Positions 1 through 8,420 of a stretch of 64,000 nt of DNA are shown piece after piece. A program made the translations under genes and the position numbers. Each line of letters opens with the position of its first letter. Positions within the stretch are counted from its first letter, which is position 1. A model generated the notes under the pieces. That model was given only the letters and a program-made list of their open reading frames with translations. It had not been told where the DNA came from and did no database searches. Origin of the DNA: Pelistega sp. (lineage in GTDB: Bacteria > Pseudomonadota > Gammaproteobacteria > Burkholderiales > Burkholderiaceae_B); the NCBI GenBank assembly GCA_030538255.1, contig JAUNUI010000010.1, forward strand, positions 1-64,000. The letters are read 5' to 3'.

Positions 1-390
1 GTTGTTACCGTTGTTACCGTTGTTGGTACCGCCGTTATTGCCATTATTGTTTTTTTCGTTTTTTTGATTTTTCGAATTGGCATTTTGACTATTAGCATTA
101 GATTTATTGCTATTAGTGTTTTTTCTTGAGCTCACCCCCGTTTCATAGCTATCCTTTTGCTTGGATTGTTGCGCATACGAGATTGTTGGGCTTAAGCTAA
201 GACCTAGCAACACGAGTAGACTCACTGACAATGCCTGTAAACGTCTTTGTGCATTTACGGTATTTTCGCTTTGTGGTTTGGAGAGTAGGCGTGAGGATCC
301 TGTCTTTTTACCACACGCAGAGCTTAATTCTGATGTGGCAACCCAGGTACCTAGGGATTCATTGTATATACTTCGAAAAACCTTATTCAT
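1..390 (-). CDS. Type V autotransporter/adhesin with ESPR signal peptide, 5' end only
   Basis: The frame stays open for 130 codons from an ATG at 390 to the window edge, so the gene is cut. The N-terminus MNKVFRSIYNESLGTWVATS matches the extended signal peptide region (ESPR) that precedes the signal peptide of large type V secreted proteins such as trimeric autotransporter adhesins. A hydrophobic core (SVSLLVLLGLSLS) follows and a likely signal peptidase site lies after SYA, near residue 83. The start of the mature part is low complexity, rich in Asn, Ser, Lys and then Gly-Asn (NNGNNGG, GNNGNN). A strong RBS (GGAGG, six bases before ATG) sets the start. Predicted role is a surface or secreted adhesin; passenger type and C-terminal barrel lie outside the window. 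ESPR identity is firm; subclass (trimeric, classical or two-partner) is not decidable. Confidence 0.8.
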   Translation of the reverse strand, partial: MNKVFRSIYNESLGTWVATSELSSACGKKTGSSRLLSKPQSENTVNAQRRLQALSVSLLVLLGLSLSPTISYAQQSKQKDSYETGVSSRKNTNSNKSNANSQNANSKNQKNEKNNNGNNGGTNNGNNGNN

Positions 391-891
391 ATGTCGCCTC
401 CGGGCGGTTCAAATCATAAAAAGTGGTTCTGATAAGCGGTATCAGAGAAAGTCGAGATACTGAAATTTCAAACTTTATAAGAAATTTACAAATATTCACA
501 AAACTAACACAGCTTATTAATTTTGAAACTCACTAGAAATAGTGATTTTTTCGAAAGGAGGATTTTATGAGTATTTTTTATTAGCGAATGATAAGCAAAG
601 TTAATGGTTAATTGTTTGATTCTTATTGGTAAATAATGTATTTTGTCTAAAAAATTGATTTTTTTTAATTTTTAGGAATATTTTTGAAAAAATGAGCTTG
701 CGTAACTGCTTGTTCATTAAGTGCAACATAAACCTAATCATGATCGACCTTAATCAGAACTATTTGTAACACATTAAAAAGAATAAAATGATGTCATTGC
801 CGTCCTGAAGGAAGAGGTTTCACGGCTAGCTCTGATAAATTACTGAATTTAAAATCTTAAGCTGTGCTGTCGTCATTGTCGTACTCATAAA

Positions 892-923
892 AAATGCGTG
901 AAGACATTAAGCTTCACGCATTT
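892..923. terminator. Perfect 12-bp inverted repeat, possible terminator
   Basis: Arms AAATGCGTGAAG (892-903) and CTTCACGCATTT (912-923) pair perfectly around an 8-base loop. A-rich sequence flanks the left side, so a minus-strand transcript (for example read-through from tex) would leave the stem into a short T-rich stretch. Terminator function is inferred. Confidence 0.45.
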
Positions 924-1040
924 CTAGAGCCGCCTCAAGATGTGTTCTACGAACGCTTACGATAAAACACAATGAATAGCTACAAAAAAACAGATAGCGA
1001 ATGATTTCCACTATCTGCTTAATATGACTTATTACAAGTG

Positions 1041-1063
1041 GCTTAGCGGAAATATCGCTAAGC
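1041..1063. terminator. Inverted repeat downstream of tex
   Basis: Arms GCTTAGCG (1041-1048) and CGCTAAGC (1056-1063) pair perfectly around a 7-base loop, about 175 bases past the tex stop codon. No T-tract follows on either strand, so it may be a processing or stabilising hairpin rather than a terminator. Confidence 0.3.
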
Positions 1064-1159
1064 GTGGTAGTAATCGCCGTCATTTGGAGCGGGGAGCTCG
1101 TCAAAAATTAGGTCTTTACTTTATTGAATTTATTAATTTACGTCTTAGTTGAATCTATA

Positions 1160-1234
1160 AATTGACTGTCTCAATCAGGCTTCAAATTAACTGTCTCAGT
1201 CAAGCTTCAAATTAACTGTCTCAATCAGACTTGA
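1160..1234. repeat. 25-bp tandem repeat, 3 copies, just after tex
   Basis: Three head-to-tail copies with an exact 25-base period start at 1160, 1185 and 1210. Each carries the core ACTGTCTCAATCA or a one- to two-base variant. The array ends four bases before the tex stop codon (minus strand), so it would lie at the start of the tex 3' UTR. The last copy is degenerate in its final bases. Confidence 0.85.
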
Positions 1235-1237
1235 ATG

Positions 1238-3640
1238 TTATTTCTTCAATTTAGCAAAAGCCGCCGCCATTGCACCTAAACCTTGGCTCGCTTGGTCTTG
1301 TCCGCCACGATTATCCCGACCACTGCGCGAGCCACTATCACGACGTGCTGGGCGACCATTATTGGTGCCTGAGCCGAAAGAGGCACCAGCACCATCACCA
1401 CGTTTCAAGGGTACACTATCATCATTCAAGCGCATGGTTAAACCAATACGCTTGCGTGGAGCATCGACTTCTTGTACTTTCACTTTGACCATTTGACCGA
1501 CACGCACAACATCGCGTGGATCTTTGACGAAGGTTTCCGAGAGTGCTGAAATATGCACCAGACCATCTTGGTGTACTCCGATATCCACGAAAGCACCGAA
1601 GTTCGCCACGTTAGTCACTACGCCTTCTAATACCATACCAACCGCTAAGTCATTAATACTTTCAATACCTTCTTTGAAGGTGGCGGTTTTAAATTCTGGA
1701 CGAGGATCACGGCCTGGTTTTTCTAATTCGCTAAAGATATCGCGTACTGTTGGCACACCGAATTTCTCATCGGTAAATTCGCTAGGTGAAAGTCCCTTCA
1801 GTGCTTCACGTTGGCCCATGACGGTTTTCACATCTTGCTGGATCTTGGCTAAAATACGCTCAACTACAGGGTAAGCTTCAGGGTGAACGGCTGAAGCGTC
1901 CAGTGGGTTCTCGCCATTATTAATGCGCAAGAAGCCTGCCGCTTGTTCAAAAGCCTTCGCGCCAAAACGTGGTACGTCCATAAGTTTACGGCGTGTGCTA
2001 AAGGCACCATTGCTATCGCGCCAATCCACAATATTCTTGGCTAAGCTCGTGTTCAAGCCGGATACGCGGCTTAATAAAGCAGCTGAAGCAGTATTCACAT
2101 CAACACCGACCGCATTCACGCAGTCTTCAATCACCGCGTCTAATGAACGGGCTAATTCACGTTGGTTCACATCATGTTGATATTGGCCAACACCAATTGC
2201 CTTAGGTTCAATTTTGACTAATTCGGCCAGTGGATCTTGTAAGCGACGAGCAATTGAGACGGCGCCACGTAAGCTCACATCCAGATCAGGGAATTCTTTC
2301 GCCGCTAATTCAGAAGCTGAATACACCGAAGCACCTGCTTCAGAAATCACGATTTTCTTCACGCCTGCATTGGGGATGGCTTTTAATAATTCAGCCACAA
2401 GTTTCTCAGTCTCACGTGAGGCGGTACCATTACCAATCGCAATCAGTTCAATCTTATGTTTAGCGACTAAACCCATTAAGGTATGTAGTGAGCCTTGCAC
2501 ATCACGACGTGGCTCGAAAGGATAAATTGTGGCGGTATCGAGTAATTTACCGGTATGGTCAATTGCTGCGACTTTAACGCCTGTACGAATACCAGGGTCA
2601 AGACCGAGCACAGATTTAGGACCCGCAGGGGCTGCTAACAATAAGTCCTTTAAGTTTGCAGCAAATACGGCAATCGCATCTTCTTCGGCTTTCTCACGTA
2701 ATTGCGTCATAAACTCAGTTTCGAAAGCCGTTAATAATTTAACTCGCCAAGTCCAGCGTGATAGTTCTGCTAACCACTTACTACGTGGATTTGCTTGCAT
2801 GCTATAGTCAGCATCGAGGTCTAAGAAATCGCTAATACGTTCAACGCAAGGGTGGGGGACGATTGCATCTTGTTCAGCATCCAGGCCAATACGTAAGTCT
2901 AGAATGCCTTGGGTGCGACCACGAAGAAGCGCCAAAATACGGTGTGAGGGTAGGGTGCTCACGCGTTCATTAAATTCAAACCAATCACGGAAATTATCGC
3001 CTTCGGCTTCTTTACCTTCAATCACTTTAGAGTGCAGTACGGCATTCTTATTTAAGTAGTCACGCATATCCGCAACTAACTCTGCATCTTCAGCAAAGCG
3101 TTCTGCCAAGATATCACGCGCACCATCTAGAGCAGTTTTAGCGTCATCAATTTTAAGTTCAGGGTTCAAGTAATTCGCCGCCAAGACTAGTGGCTCACAA
3201 TCCTGATCGGCAAGAATCGCATCGGCCAGCGGTTCTAAACCAGCTTCTTTGGCAATCTGTGCCCGGGTACGGCGCTTCGGTTTATACGGTGCATATAAGT
3301 CTTCTAAGCGTTGCTTTGAATCGGCACTTAATAACTGCGCTTGCAGCTCAGGCGTCATCTTCTCCTGTTCGATAATCGAGCTGATAATCGCTAAGCGACG
3401 GGTTTCTAATTCGCGTAAATAAACAAGGCGTACTTCCAGATTACGTAAGACGGTATCATCTAAGCCGCCTGTCACTTCTTTACGATAGCGTGCGATAAAG
3501 GGCACAGTGGCGCCTTCATCTAAGAGATCTACCGTGGCCGCAACTTGGGCTGCTCGTACATTCAGTTCTTGGGCTAGCTGTTCAACAATACGTTGTTCAT
3601 CAATGGTGTCATTCACTTGCTTTATTACTTCTGTATTCAT
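1238..3640 (-). CDS. tex: Tex family transcription accessory / RNA-binding protein
   Basis: 800 residues, close to the usual Tex length (about 770-790). The N-terminal helical region is followed by a YqgF/RNase H-like domain beginning near residue 340 ([14 protein letters not shown]), helix-hairpin-helix segments, and an S1 RNA-binding domain at roughly 668-738 ([17 protein letters not shown]). The last ~60 residues are a basic, Gly/Arg/Asp-rich disordered tail. Tex proteins are cytoplasmic nucleic-acid-binding factors linked to transcription and stress tolerance; the precise biochemical role is not settled. The gene stands alone, 586 bases from the divergent lld operon. The ATG at 3640 gives the family N-terminus. 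Confidence 0.95.
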   Translation of the reverse strand: MNTEVIKQVNDTIDEQRIVEQLAQELNVRAAQVAATVDLLDEGATVPFIARYRKEVTGGLDDTVLRNLEVRLVYLRELETRRLAIISSIIEQEKMTPELQAQLLSADSKQRLEDLYAPYKPKRRTRAQIAKEAGLEPLADAILADQDCEPLVLAANYLNPELKIDDAKTALDGARDILAERFAEDAELVADMRDYLNKNAVLHSKVIEGKEAEGDNFRDWFEFNERVSTLPSHRILALLRGRTQGILDLRIGLDAEQDAIVPHPCVERISDFLDLDADYSMQANPRSKWLAELSRWTWRVKLLTAFETEFMTQLREKAEEDAIAVFAANLKDLLLAAPAGPKSVLGLDPGIRTGVKVAAIDHTGKLLDTATIYPFEPRRDVQGSLHTLMGLVAKHKIELIAIGNGTASRETEKLVAELLKAIPNAGVKKIVISEAGASVYSASELAAKEFPDLDVSLRGAVSIARRLQDPLAELVKIEPKAIGVGQYQHDVNQRELARSLDAVIEDCVNAVGVDVNTASAALLSRVSGLNTSLAKNIVDWRDSNGAFSTRRKLMDVPRFGAKAFEQAAGFLRINNGENPLDASAVHPEAYPVVERILAKIQQDVKTVMGQREALKGLSPSEFTDEKFGVPTVRDIFSELEKPGRDPRPEFKTATFKEGIESINDLAVGMVLEGVVTNVANFGAFVDIGVHQDGLVHISALSETFVKDPRDVVRVGQMVKVKVQEVDAPRKRIGLTMRLNDDSVPLKRGDGAGASFGSGTNNGRPARRDSGSRSGRDNRGGQDQASQGLGAMAAAFAKLKK

Positions 3641-4041
3641 TGCAAATCGCTTTTATAAAAATAAAACATAACCCAGTATTTTGCCACATTGATTTGCCCT
3701 TATGTCGGACTTGAGCTGCTCGGAATTGAAACCAATAGTTAATTTCTGTCAGTCGTTGCTTATGCGCTCCTCAGAGTGACGCTATTTCTTGGCTTGTTAT
3801 GGTTTCAGCTTTGCTCTTGGTATTTATTCCATACGGCGTATTCATTATCCAGTTCTTCCCCACATTAGCGTGCCCTTATTTCTAGAACAAACTGGTTCAG
3901 CCTCGCGCCTTTGAACCATCACAAATCAGCTTTATTACTTGCTTTTAATGGCTGTATTCCAGACAGATTTGTCCATAAGTCGAGTGCATAAATCTTGCTA
4001 GTTCGCACTCGAATTCTTCTTTTTATCGCGATAAGAAAAAT

Positions 4042-4052
4042 TGGTCAGACCA
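4042..4052. promoter_or_regulatory. Upstream LldR-type operator (TGGT-N3-ACCA)
   Basis: TGGTCAGACCA is a perfect TGGT-N3-ACCA dyad, the half-site pattern bound by FadR-subfamily GntR regulators such as LldR. Its centre is about 97 bp upstream of the second dyad. Paired operators around lldPRD in E. coli allow DNA looping; the same arrangement is inferred here because lldR is the second gene of the operon. Confidence 0.6.
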
Positions 4053-4132
4053 TAATTAATTAGTATAAACCACTATTGGTCAATATTATCAATACCCCTA
4101 CAATTTCAATCCTTAATTGGTATGTCTATATT

Positions 4133-4152
4133 TATAATTGGTAATACCAATT
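4133..4152 (+). promoter_or_regulatory. lldP -10 box overlapped by second LldR-type operator
   Basis: A TATAAT box (4133-4138) overlaps a perfect 17-bp palindrome AATTGGTAATACCAATT (4136-4152), again TGGT-N3-ACCA. A repressor bound here would block RNA polymerase directly. No good -35 hexamer is visible at 16-18 bp, which suits a regulated promoter. The dyad lies 74 bases upstream of the lldP start codon. Confidence 0.6.
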
Positions 4153-4226
4153 TAAAAAACTCTAGATGTCTGAGACAAACATCTTTTTAAAAAATTAAAG
4201 CCTATTTGATTGACAAGGAATTAACA

Positions 4227-6095
4227 ATGCAATGGCAACAGATCTATGATCCACTCGGTAATATATGGCTATCCAGTCTAGTCGCATTAATACCGATTAT
4301 TTTCTTCTTTTTAGCCTTAACCGTGCTACGCCTAACAGGTATTGTGGCGGGGACTATTACGGTTATTTTGGCGATTTTGGTGGCGCTTTTTGCCTACCAG
4401 ATGCCGCTTAATATGGCACTCGCCTCGGGTGTTTATGGCTTTTTCTATGGTCTATGGCCAATTGCCTGGATTATTATTGGTGCCGTTTTTCTCTATAAAA
4501 TTTCAGTGAAAACGGGGCAATTTGATATCATTCGCTCGAGCATCTTATCGCTGACAGCAGACCAACGCATGCAGATGCTCCTAGTCGGCTTTGCTTTTGG
4601 TACCTTCTTGGAAGGGGCAGCTGGCTTTGGTGCGCCCGTGGCGATTACGGCAGCTTTGCTTGTCGGCTTAGGCTTTAAACCGCTCTACGCTGCAGGTCTT
4701 TGCCTAATTGCGAATACGGCCCCCGTGGCTTTTGGCGCAATGGGTATCCCAATCATTGTGGCGGGGCAAGTGTCCAACCTTGATCCGATGGAAATCAGTC
4801 AGATGGTAGGCCGTCAATTGCCTTTCGTTGTACCGATTGTGTTGGTCTGGTTAATGGCCTTGATGGATGGCTGGCGCGGTGTGAAAGAGATGTGGCCAGC
4901 CATCGTGGTGGGTAGTGTTTCGTTTAGTGTAGCGCAATTTTTAACCTCAAACTATATTGGTCCTGAGCTGCCTGATATTACTGCCGCCATTGCCACCTTA
5001 GCGAGCTTAACGATTCTGTGTAAGTTCTGGCAGCCTAAGCATATCTTCCGCTTTGATGAGGAAAAAGCGACTGCGACTACGCTTAAGGGTAGCAACTACG
5101 TTAAAGGCAGTAGCTCCGCGAACACCAGCCAGCCACTTAATCAAGCCGCTGCAACCGTGCAGAAAGCGGCGTCAGCGCAGGATAAGGTTTCCGCAGACTC
5201 AGTAACAGCACCAGCATATGCAGTATCTACGCCTGTGGATGCAGTATCTACGTCTGCGGATTCAGTCGTTTTGCCTGCAGAGACAGTGTCCTCACAAGCT
5301 GAAGCAAGGGCGAAAGCGTATACAATGGCTCAAATTATTAAAGCCTGGATGCCTTTTGCAATCCTCACGCTTGTGGTGACAATCTGGAGTGTTGCTCCTT
5401 TCAAGCGCTTATTTGCTAAGGGCGGTGCATTAGAGCATTGGGTCTTTACCGTCGAAGTTCCAGGCTTACATCAGCTGGTACAGAAAATGCCTCCTGTGGT
5501 GAGCGAAGCATTGAACTATGCCGCGGTCTATAAGTTTGATTGGTTTTCGGCAACGGGCACGGCTATTTTAATTGCTGCCATCATCACCATCCTCTATTTG
5601 AAAATGCGGCCTAGTGAGGCTATCAAGACATTTGCTGAAACCTTAAATGAATTAAAAGTGCCGATTGCCTCAATTGGTATGGTGTTGGCATTTGCCTTTG
5701 TCGCGAATTACTCGGGTCTTTCGGCAACCTTAGCGCTGGCACTGGCGCATACCGGAGATGCCTTCACCTTTTTCTCCCCATTCCTTGGGTGGTTAGGTGT
5801 GTTCTTAACAGGATCAGATACCTCCGCGAATGCCTTATTTGGTGCGTTGCAAGCCACCACGGCGCATCAGATTGGGGTTTCGGATGTGCTCTTAGTGGCA
5901 GCCAATACCAGTGGTGGTGTGACTGGCAAGATGATTTCGCCCCAATCGATTGCGATTGCGTGTGCCGCAGTAGGGCTAGTTGGGCGTGAATCGGATCTGT
6001 TTAGATTTACCGTAAAACATAGCCTTATTTTTGCCACGATTATTGGTATTATGGTCACTGTCCAAGCGTACTTGTTACCATGGATGATTCCTTAA
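4227..6095 (+). CDS. lldP: L-lactate permease with Ala/Ser/Val-rich cytosolic insertion
   Basis: LctP/LldP family lactate:proton symporter in the inner membrane, bringing lactate in for LldD. The many hydrophobic segments and the signature region around [14 protein letters not shown] are clear. At 622 residues it exceeds the ~550 of E. coli LldP; the excess is a hydrophilic insert at about residues 276-366 between two membrane regions, ending in five degenerate seven-residue repeats. I start at ATG 4227 because AAGGA at 4215-4219 is seven bases upstream; an in-frame TTG at 4206 lacks an RBS. First gene of lldP-lldR-lldD, 29 bases before lldR. Confidence 0.93.
   Translation: MQWQQIYDPLGNIWLSSLVALIPIIFFFLALTVLRLTGIVAGTITVILAILVALFAYQMPLNMALASGVYGFFYGLWPIAWIIIGAVFLYKISVKTGQFDIIRSSILSLTADQRMQMLLVGFAFGTFLEGAAGFGAPVAITAALLVGLGFKPLYAAGLCLIANTAPVAFGAMGIPIIVAGQVSNLDPMEISQMVGRQLPFVVPIVLVWLMALMDGWRGVKEMWPAIVVGSVSFSVAQFLTSNYIGPELPDITAAIATLASLTILCKFWQPKHIFRFDEEKATATTLKGSNYVKGSSSANTSQPLNQAAATVQKAASAQDKVSADSVTAPAYAVSTPVDAVSTSADSVVLPAETVSSQAEARAKAYTMAQIIKAWMPFAILTLVVTIWSVAPFKRLFAKGGALEHWVFTVEVPGLHQLVQKMPPVVSEALNYAAVYKFDWFSATGTAILIAAIITILYLKMRPSEAIKTFAETLNELKVPIASIGMVLAFAFVANYSGLSATLALALAHTGDAFTFFSPFLGWLGVFLTGSDTSANALFGALQATTAHQIGVSDVLLVAANTSGGVTGKMISPQSIAIACAAVGLVGRESDLFRFTVKHSLIFATIIGIMVTVQAYLLPWMIP
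5196..5300 (+). repeat. In-frame 21-bp (7-residue) degenerate repeat inside lldP
   Basis: Five consecutive 21-base units encode [28 protein letters not shown] and ETVSSQA. The second and third units are nearly identical at DNA level, indicating recent slippage; the others have diverged. The period is a multiple of three, so copy changes keep the frame. Confidence 0.75.
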
Positions 6096-6124
6096 TATCG
6101 TAAATAAATCGTGTTGGAGTAAGT

Positions 6125-6865
6125 ATGACGGTTATTGACCATTCTATTCAAAAGCTCGCAAAGATGTTAGAGGCCTTGGGTTTAAATGTTGGTGACCGTC
6201 TACCTGCAGAACGAAAATTGTGTGAAATGCTATCGATGTCTCGAGCGACCTTGCGTGAAGTATTAAGTCAGTTGAATGCGCAAGGCATGTTGAATAAGCG
6301 ACAAGGATCTGGTTCTTACTTGACGACGCATCCTTCGCTTTGGTCAATTACGCCGAATCTGAATCTCTTAGGTTCTTTAATCAGTGAAGATCCAGATTAT
6401 CGCTACGATGTGCAAGAGGCGCGAGCAGTACTTGAAAGTGGTACGGCTTGGTATGCTGCTAAGCGTGCAACCGAAGAAGACCTGCAAATGATTCGCCAAG
6501 CCTATGAGCAACTCTTATATTACCAAGAGCAGGGACAAGATGAATTATCAGCGGATGCGGATGCGGCTTTTCATCTGGCAATTGCTGAGGCTAGCCACAA
6601 TGTCGTACTGATTCAAATGATGCGCAATGTCTTTAAATTATTACGCTATAACGTAGCACTTGGTCGTCGCAAACTTTATGCAGAACCACAACGATTTAAC
6701 CAATTAAATTTACAACATACGGCGGTTTTAAGCGCGATTGAGCGGCGTGACCCTGAAGCTGCTAGTGCAGCGGTGCGACAACATCTTGACTTCGTGATTC
6801 AAGAAGTACGAGAAATTGATGAAGCAGAGGCCCGTCGCCAACGTAAAAATCGCTTAGATCTCTAA
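6125..6865 (+). CDS. lldR: GntR-family (FCD) regulator of lactate utilisation
   Basis: 246 residues. An N-terminal winged helix (about 5-75; [20 protein letters not shown] is typical of GntR) is followed by an all-helical FCD ligand-binding domain (about 90-225) with conserved acidic and His positions (for example [16 protein letters not shown]). Family members such as E. coli LldR repress lldPRD and respond to L-lactate. Its place between permease and dehydrogenase supports the assignment, and TGGT-N3-ACCA dyads upstream of lldP are the probable binding sites. RBS TGGAGT lies just before the ATG. Confidence 0.9.
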   Translation: MTVIDHSIQKLAKMLEALGLNVGDRLPAERKLCEMLSMSRATLREVLSQLNAQGMLNKRQGSGSYLTTHPSLWSITPNLNLLGSLISEDPDYRYDVQEARAVLESGTAWYAAKRATEEDLQMIRQAYEQLLYYQEQGQDELSADADAAFHLAIAEASHNVVLIQMMRNVFKLLRYNVALGRRKLYAEPQRFNQLNLQHTAVLSAIERRDPEAASAAVRQHLDFVIQEVREIDEAEARRQRKNRLDL

Positions 6866-6888
6866 GGATAATTGTTAAGGATTACATG

Positions 6889-8037
6889 ATGATTATTTCA
6901 TCTTCTAAAGATTACCGTGAAGCGGCACGTCGTCGCTTACCCCCATTTCTCTTTCATTACATTGATGGTGGCGCTTATGATGAGGCCACGCTGGAGCGCA
7001 ATGTCAAAGACCTGGCCGATATTGCTTTGCGTCAGCGCATCTTAAAGAATATGTCTGAACTCAGTCTAGAGACCGAGTTATTTGGTGAGAAACTCGCTAT
7101 GCCTCTGGCCTTAGCACCTGTGGGCTTAACAGGTATGTATGCGCAACGGGGTGAGGTGCAAGCGGCGAAGGCAGCGGATAATAAGGGTATCCCATTTACC
7201 TTATCAACGGTGTCAGTCTGTCCAATTGAAGAAGTTGCACCAGCGATTAAGCGTCCGATGTGGTTCCAACTCTATGTATTACGTGACCGTGGTTTTATGA
7301 AGAATGTTTTGGAACGTGCTAAAGCGGCAGGTTGTTCAACCTTGGTATTTACCGTGGATATGCCGGTACCAGGCGCACGTTATCGTGATGCACACTCAGG
7401 TATGAGTGGACCGAATGCCGCGATGCGTCGTTATGCACAGGCTGTCTTGCATCCCCATTGGGCTTGGCATGTCGGCATGAAGGGGAAGCCACATGACTTG
7501 GGTAATATTTCTCACTATTTAGGCAAGCCGACAGGTCTGGCAGACTATATTGGTTGGTTAGGCAATAATTTCGACCCTTCTATTTCTTGGAAAGATTTAG
7601 AGTGGATTCGAGAGTTCTGGGATGGTCCGATGGTGATTAAAGGCATCCTTGATCCACAAGACGCGAAAGATGCTGTGAGTTTTGGGGCTGATGGGATTGT
7701 GGTGTCGAATCATGGTGGTCGTCAATTAGATGGCGTGCTTTCAAGCACACGTGCTCTGCCACAGATTGCGGATGCGGTAAAAGGGCAGTTGAAGATTTTG
7801 GTCGATTCGGGAATTCGCAATGGCCTAGATGTCGTGCGCATGATTGCGCTGGGTGCTGACACGTGCTTAATTGGGCGTGCTTTTGCCTATGCTCTTGGTG
7901 CCGCTGGACAAGCAGGGGTAGAGAATTTACTGGACTTAATGCGCAAAGAAATGCAGGTAGCCATGACCTTAACGGGGGCAAAATCAATTGCTGAAATTAA
8001 TCAGGATTGCTTAGTAGCTGATTTGCATAAAATTTAA
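6889..8037 (+). CDS. lldD: FMN-dependent L-lactate dehydrogenase (quinone)
   Basis: About 382 residues, the normal length. The N-terminus ([20 protein letters not shown]) and body match membrane-associated L-lactate:quinone oxidoreductases of the alpha-hydroxyacid oxidase family, which oxidise L-lactate to pyruvate on FMN and pass electrons to quinone. The flavin/active-site signature SNHGGRQLD carries the catalytic His and the substrate-binding Arg. Two adjacent ATGs exist (6886, 6889); 6889 is favoured by the seven-base spacing from AAGGA (6877-6881) and by the family N-terminus MIIS. Last gene of the lactate operon, about 20 bases after lldR. Confidence 0.95.
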   Translation: MIISSSKDYREAARRRLPPFLFHYIDGGAYDEATLERNVKDLADIALRQRILKNMSELSLETELFGEKLAMPLALAPVGLTGMYAQRGEVQAAKAADNKGIPFTLSTVSVCPIEEVAPAIKRPMWFQLYVLRDRGFMKNVLERAKAAGCSTLVFTVDMPVPGARYRDAHSGMSGPNAAMRRYAQAVLHPHWAWHVGMKGKPHDLGNISHYLGKPTGLADYIGWLGNNFDPSISWKDLEWIREFWDGPMVIKGILDPQDAKDAVSFGADGIVVSNHGGRQLDGVLSSTRALPQIADAVKGQLKILVDSGIRNGLDVVRMIALGADTCLIGRAFAYALGAAGQAGVENLLDLMRKEMQVAMTLTGAKSIAEINQDCLVADLHKI

Positions 8038-8420
8038 GTTTGAAATTTAAGGCATCAGGTATCAATGGTAGGATTGCTTGGTGCCGAGTTTATGGCAGCT
8101 CAAGTTGATAGGATTGCTTGGTGCCGAGTTTATGGCAGCTCAAGTTGATAGGATTGTAAGGACGCATATAGGAGTGACTCAGTATATCTAGTGAGCTATT
8201 GCACACGATTCAGTTTGGAAAATTGGTGAGCTGAGGCAGAGTCAGGGCATAATAAGTTAAAACTGTGCAGACGCTCACGTTAGCCCCTGAGGTTTGAGTG
8301 AGATTTAGGCGCCTGCGCTTGTTAGAGATACTGGAAAATATCTGTGTTTTTATCCAGTGTAGTGATTTGTCCAGCCTGAATTTGATACTATAGTGACTTT
8401 GCAATTTACCGTGAAGAATT
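8038..8420. other. Intergenic region lldD-dinG
   Basis: About 380 bases with no supported gene. It holds the 40-bp tandem repeat listed separately and, near 8385-8395, a TATAGT-like box that could serve the helicase gene. No clear terminator for lldD was found. A 72-codon minus-strand frame at 8210-8428 is not believable as a gene. Confidence 0.6.
8069..8157. repeat. 40-bp tandem repeat, 2.2 copies, after lldD
   Basis: Two identical head-to-tail 40-base units (8069-8108, 8109-8148), each containing GGATTGCTTGGTGCCGAG, and a third that breaks off after about nine bases. The array starts 31 bases past the lldD stop. Identity of the copies implies a recent duplication. Confidence 0.9.

Larger units (their letters stand above)
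391..1237. other. AT-rich intergenic region between autotransporter and tex
   Basis: About 850 bases without a convincing gene. A good RBS (AAAGGAGG) at about 555-562 is followed by an ATG whose frame closes after five codons, so it could only be a minileader or a remnant. Two inverted repeats and a three-copy tandem repeat are listed separately. The 65-codon minus-strand frame at 907-1104 has no RBS and no recognisable family and I do not call it a gene. Confidence 0.6.
3641..4226. other. Divergent intergenic region between tex and lldP
   Basis: Roughly 585 bases with no supported gene. The tex-proximal half shows nothing recognisable. The lldP-proximal half becomes AT-rich and holds two LldR-type operator palindromes and a TATAAT box, listed separately. 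Confidence 0.7.

Noticed and set aside
161-463. 100-codon plus-strand frame at the left edge
   Set aside because: It overlaps the strongly supported ESPR autotransporter start on the other strand, has no RBS and no recognisable family.
907-1104. 65-codon minus-strand frame
   Set aside because: No RBS, composition atypical for protein, and its stop lies in a hairpin. Likely chance.
1160-1234. CRISPR array
   Set aside because: Copies are contiguous without spacers and there are no cas genes; this is a tandem repeat. The same applies to the other arrays.
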